A stretch of DNA of 64,000 nt, taken from contig NZ_PZZM01000001.1 of the NCBI RefSeq assembly GCF_003046175.1, forward strand, positions 3,551,001 through 3,615,000, written 5' to 3'. A model generated the notes under the pieces. That model saw only the letters and a program-made list of their open reading frames with translations, had not been told where the DNA came from and searched no databases. A program made the position numbers and the translations under genes. How positions within the stretch are numbered: position 1 is the stretch's first letter; each line of letters opens with the position of its first letter. The stretch is from Bosea sp. 124. GTDB lineage: Bacteria > Pseudomonadota > Alphaproteobacteria > Rhizobiales > Beijerinckiaceae. Of the stretch, positions 60,777 through 64,000 are shown in pieces.

Positions 60777-62876
60777 TTACGCCGTCATGTCAGGCCGCCG
60801 GTTGAAGCGCCGGCCGCTCTCTCCGATCCAGCCCGCGACGAGCGCGCCGAAGAGCAAGGCGAGGCCGATCAGGCCGATGAAGAGCGGCGAGACCTGGACG
60901 CCGCGCACGATGCCGGAATCGCTGATGCGCAGGCCGATCCAGTCCGCGCCGGCGAACTGGCTGCCGGAGCGCACCGGCACGATGCGCGGCACCGTGACGC
61001 CGGAGCCATTGTCCTGGCCGATGCGGCGCGAGGAGCCGCCGGTCGCCTCTGCGAGCGCCTGGAGCGCGGCCGGGTTGCTGACCACCTCCATCAGCTCGCG
61101 CGGGTTCTCGGGGCCGACGCTGGCGAAGGCGGTGAGGTTGTCGCCGGAGATGCGATGCAGGCCGAACTCGCTGCTCGGAATCCGCGCGGTGAACAGGCCG
61201 GGGCGTCCGGGTTCGAGCGGCACGGAGCGGGACTGGCCGTCCGGCCCGGTGACGATGACGGGCGCAGGGCTGTCGCCCAGCGTCTGGCGTTCGACCTCGA
61301 TGACGCCGCCGCGCGCGACGGCGCGCAAGGCCTCTTCCTCCAGATCGGGCTCCTTCATCAGCCAGTGGCCGAGGCGGCGCAGCAGGTCGAGATGCGGGCC
61401 GCCATCGCGGAAGCCCCGGGCCCAGAGCCAGGCATGGTCGGACAGGAAGAGCGCGACGCGTCCCTTCTGCTCGCGGGCGAGCATCAGCAACGGCCGGTCG
61501 CCGGGGCCGGTCATCACCGGCGAGCCCGTGCGGGCGCGGGCGCCGACCATGCGCAGCCATTCGCCCCATTGCGGCGGCTCGACCTCGGAGCCCGGCAGGT
61601 CGCGGGTGACCGGGTGGCGCTTGCCGGGCTCGCTGACGCGGGCGCGGTAAGCCTCGTCGATGACGGAGCCGTCGGGCGCTGCCGGCAGAATCTGGTTGAG
61701 CGGCGTGCGGGAGAGCGACTGCGCGCCGGCATATTCCGGCCCCGCGGCGATCAGGAGCGCGCCGCCCTCGCGGACATAGCGGACGATATTGTCGAAATAG
61801 ACCAGCGGCAGAATCGACTGGTTAGCGTAGCGGTCGAAGATGATCAGGTCGAATTCCTTGATCTTGACCTGAAACAGCTCGCGCGTCGGGAAGGCGATCA
61901 GCGAAAGCTCGTTGATCGGCGTGCCATCCTGCTTCTCCGGCGGACGCAGGATGGTGAAATGGACGAGGTCGATATTGGCGTCGGCCTTGAGCAGGTTGCG
62001 CCAGGTGCGCTCGCCCGGATGCGGCTCGCCCGAGACCAGCAGCACGCGCAGCTTGTCACGCACGCCGTCGATGGTGATGACGGCGCGGTTGTTGGCCAGC
62101 GTCAGTTCGTTGTCGAGTGGGGCGGCCTCGATCTCGATGACGTTGGGGCCGCCACGGTCGATTCTCACGGGTACCGACACGGTCTCGCCGACCGTGACCT
62201 CGCGGCGGGCGATGATCTCGCCGTCGCGACGGATCGTCAGGCTGGCGCGGCCGGGGCCACCCTTCTCAAGCACGCGCAGGCGGATGTTCTGGTCCTTGCC
62301 GACGATGCCGAAGCGGGGCGAATCGACCAGCACGATGCGGCGGTCGATCTCGGCGTTGCGGCCGGTCGTCAGCACATGCAGCGGCGCGCGCAAACCGAGC
62401 GCCTCGGCGGTCGGCGGGGTGTCATGGGCGAGCCCGTCGCTGATGACGATGGCACCGGCGACACGTTCGGAGGGCACGTCGGCGAGGCTCGCGGCCAGCG
62501 CTTCGAACAGCCGGGTGCCGTCGCCCGAGCCCTGAGCGTCGCGGACCTCGACGATGCGGGGCTCGACATTGCCGATCCCGCGCAACTGGCGCTCGACCTC
62601 GGCCTGGGCGGCTTGCGTCTGCGCGGCGCGGTCGCTCAGACGGTTCGAGCCGGAGCGGTCGACGACGACGGAGACGACGTCCTTGACCGGCTCGCGCTCC
62701 TCGAAGACCAGGGACGGGTCGGCCAGCGTCACCGTCAGCACGGTGAGCGCAAGCGCACGCAGGATGGCGCTCTTGCCCGCCAGCACGATCGCGGCGCCGG
62801 CCGCCAGTGCCGCCAGCAGGCTGAGGCCGATCAGCAGCGGCAGCGGGACGAGGGGGGCGAAGGAGAGGCTCCACAT
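60777..62876 (-). CDS. Membrane protein with VWA-like and amidotransferase-like domains
   Basis: A 699-residue protein with N-terminal membrane helices (about 5-50) and one near the C-terminus (about 660-685). The intervening periplasmic or cytoplasmic part has a VWA-type metal site DRSGSN with a later VISDGLAHD, and a class I amidotransferase-like fold with FDLIIFDRYANQ and YVREGGALLIAAGPEYAG. In related genomes such genes follow a DUF4159 gene in a MoxR-DUF58 cluster; here the DUF4159 gene ends three bases upstream. The molecular role is unknown. Confidence 0.8.
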   Translation of the reverse strand: MWSLSFAPLVPLPLLIGLSLLAALAAGAAIVLAGKSAILRALALTVLTVTLADPSLVFEEREPVKDVVSVVVDRSGSNRLSDRAAQTQAAQAEVERQLRGIGNVEPRIVEVRDAQGSGDGTRLFEALAASLADVPSERVAGAIVISDGLAHDTPPTAEALGLRAPLHVLTTGRNAEIDRRIVLVDSPRFGIVGKDQNIRLRVLEKGGPGRASLTIRRDGEIIARREVTVGETVSVPVRIDRGGPNVIEIEAAPLDNELTLANNRAVITIDGVRDKLRVLLVSGEPHPGERTWRNLLKADANIDLVHFTILRPPEKQDGTPINELSLIAFPTRELFQVKIKEFDLIIFDRYANQSILPLVYFDNIVRYVREGGALLIAAGPEYAGAQSLSRTPLNQILPAAPDGSVIDEAYRARVSEPGKRHPVTRDLPGSEVEPPQWGEWLRMVGARARTGSPVMTGPGDRPLLMLAREQKGRVALFLSDHAWLWARGFRDGGPHLDLLRRLGHWLMKEPDLEEEALRAVARGGVIEVERQTLGDSPAPVIVTGPDGQSRSVPLEPGRPGLFTARIPSSEFGLHRISGDNLTAFASVGPENPRELMEVVSNPAALQALAEATGGSSRRIGQDNGSGVTVPRIVPVRSGSQFAGADWIGLRISDSGIVRGVQVSPLFIGLIGLALLFGALVAGWIGESGRRFNRRPDMTA

Positions 62877-62879
62877 AGC

Positions 62880-64000
62880 TTACTGCCCCAGCCGTTCGAG
62901 CAGGGCCGGGACATGGACCTGATCGGCCTTGTAGTTGCCGGTGAGCGCATACATCACGAGGTTGACGCCGGCCCGCAGTGCCATTTCGCGCTGACGCGGA
63001 TCGGAGCCGGACAGGGGCACGAGCGGCTCGCCGCGCCGGTTCACTGCCCAGGCCGAGGCAAGGTCGTTCGAGGTGATGACGATCGGCGAGACATTGTCGC
63101 CGGCCCGCGCCGGACGGCGGCCATCGGCACCGGCAGGCGGCAGGATCTCGACCCAGGTCGTGCCGGAATCGTAGCGCCCGGCGAAGCCGTCGAGGATGTA
63201 GAAGGTCTTGGTCAGGACGTGGTCGCGCGGCAGCGGCTCCAGCTCGGGGATGTCGAGCGTCTGCAGCATGCGGCGCAACTGCTCGCCCTCGGGCGTGGTG
63301 CCGCCGCCGGGCCTCGCGCTCATCGCGTCACGCGTGTCGAAGATCACGAGCCCGCCGCCCTTCATATAGGCTTCGAGCTTGCGCAGCGTCTCGGCGGTGG
63401 GGATCGGCCGTCCGGCGACGATCGGCCAGTAGAGCACCGGGAAGAAGGCGAGTTCGTCACGATCGGCATTGACACCAACGGCCTCGCCCGGCTCCAGCGC
63501 GGTGCGGGCGCCGAGTACGATGTTGAGGCCGGCGAGACCTGCCTTCGACATGTCGTCGACCGCCTTGTCGCCGGTGACGACATAGGCGAGCCGCGTCACG
63601 GCACCGGCTGCGAACAGCTCGCGCGGGATCGGCGGGCGCTGGTCGGAAGGAGCCGTCGCAGCGGGAGGCGTCGCGGCAGGAGGCTGTGTAGCCGTCTGGG
63701 CGCGCCCTGCTTCCGGCAGCAGCGTCGTCCCGGCGAGAGCCAGCGCGAGCAGGATCGCGGCCGGCGCGGCACGGCGGGGGCGGCGGGCGAAGGAGAGCCT
63801 GCCGCCAAGCCAGAGCGTCGCCAGCGTATCCGCCACCAGCAACAGCAAGGCCAGCACCAGCAATTGCGGGCGGATGTCCAGCGCGACGGGCTTGTCGACG
63901 GGCAGGATCGGCGCGCCGAGCGCGGCGAGGTCGATCACGCGCAGCGTATCGGTCGGATTCAGCGCATTCACGGCCAGCGAACCGTCCGCCGGCCCGTAGA
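62880..64000 (-). CDS. DUF4159 domain-containing protein (5' end cut off by window)
   Basis: The open frame reaches the window edge, where the residues before the GTG at 63971 continue in frame (DGSLAVNALNP), so the gene begins outside; family members are about 900 residues with an N-terminal BatA domain. The visible part has two membrane segments (LLVLALLLLVADTLATLWL and AILLALALAG) and the DUF4159 domain from about residue 115: RLAYVVTGDKAVDDMSKAGL, GGGLVIFDTRDAM, TFYILDGFAGRYDSG. The upstream MoxR and DUF58 genes are expected beyond the edge. Confidence 0.85.
   Translation of the reverse strand, partial: YGPADGSLAVNALNPTDTLRVIDLAALGAPILPVDKPVALDIRPQLLVLALLLLVADTLATLWLGGRLSFARRPRRAAPAAILLALALAGTTLLPEAGRAQTATQPPAATPPAATAPSDQRPPIPRELFAAGAVTRLAYVVTGDKAVDDMSKAGLAGLNIVLGARTALEPGEAVGVNADRDELAFFPVLYWPIVAGRPIPTAETLRKLEAYMKGGGLVIFDTRDAMSARPGGGTTPEGEQLRRMLQTLDIPELEPLPRDHVLTKTFYILDGFAGRYDSGTTWVEILPPAGADGRRPARAGDNVSPIVITSNDLASAWAVNRRGEPLVPLSGSDPRQREMALRAGVNLVMYALTGNYKADQVHVPALLERLGQ

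Noticed and set aside
1..64000. CRISPR array, prophage, insertion sequence or rRNA operon
   Set aside because: No regularly spaced repeats, transposase, integrase, phage structural genes or rRNA sequence were seen.

Overview
The window is GC-rich, densely coded DNA from an alphaproteobacterium, most likely of the order Hyphomicrobiales (Rhizobiales) and perhaps Bosea-like. The order-level call rests on the CtrA/ChpT/SciP cell-cycle regulators, a FlbD-type flagellar activator, a PmtA-like phospholipid methyltransferase, an EipA (DUF1134) envelope protein, a DUF4159/BatA protein and CtrA-like and GANTC motifs in intergenic DNA. The genus is a guess from general protein resemblance.

Layout. (1) 1-6.3 kb: the end of a nitrate/sulfonate-type ABC transporter operon with a NodB-like deacetylase and a fumarylacetoacetase-family enzyme, then a desuccinylase-family protein, tRNA-Met, a PmtA-like methyltransferase and mnmA. 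(2) 6.5-28 kb: flagellar and cell-cycle region. fliK-flgD lie behind a strong sigma-54 promoter match. They are followed by sciP with a textbook terminator, fliF-fliG-fliH-fliN-flbD, flhA, fliJ, fliI and ctrA. Non-flagellar genes are interleaved: two paralogous small Tat-signal Arg/Tyr-rich proteins flanking an MFS gene, an EamA permease, a YbhN-like membrane protein, a DUF305/Cys-His-rich pair, an acetyltransferase and a second MFS gene between fliI and fliJ. (3) 28.3-34.7 kb: chemotaxis operon chpT-cheA-cheW-cheY-cheB-cheR on the minus strand, converging on ctrA. (4) 34.8-44.5 kb: cysQ-like phosphatase, YHS protein, eipA, a coiled-coil protein, a sugar kinase coupled to a HAD protein, a YfhO-like membrane protein and a GTP cyclohydrolase II homologue. 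(5) 44.8-49.3 kb: cytochrome b561, then a tight five-gene minus-strand operon (MDR dehydrogenase, VOC protein, 6-pyruvoyl-tetrahydropterin-synthase-like protein lacking usual active-site residues, GT4 glycosyltransferase, SAM methyltransferase). This is the best candidate for an undescribed pathway. (6) 49.3-64 kb: OpgH-type glucosyltransferase with an FkbM methyltransferase and an unknown exported protein, hydroxypyruvate isomerase-glucokinase, an ABC-F protein, an SDR, a phosphoesterase, a Nudix protein, an acetyltransferase, and a VWA-like membrane protein followed by a truncated DUF4159 protein.

How it fits together. CtrA (response regulator), ChpT (phosphotransferase), SciP (CtrA inhibitor) and FlbD (sigma-54 activator) sit beside the flagellar genes they are known to control in Caulobacter. 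CtrA-like boxes precede fliF and flhA, a sigma-54 site precedes fliK, and three GANTC sites and a TTAACCAT half-site precede ctrA. This suggests a class hierarchy: CtrA controls early genes (fliF operon with flbD, flhA) and FlbD/sigma-54 controls later ones (fliK-flgD).
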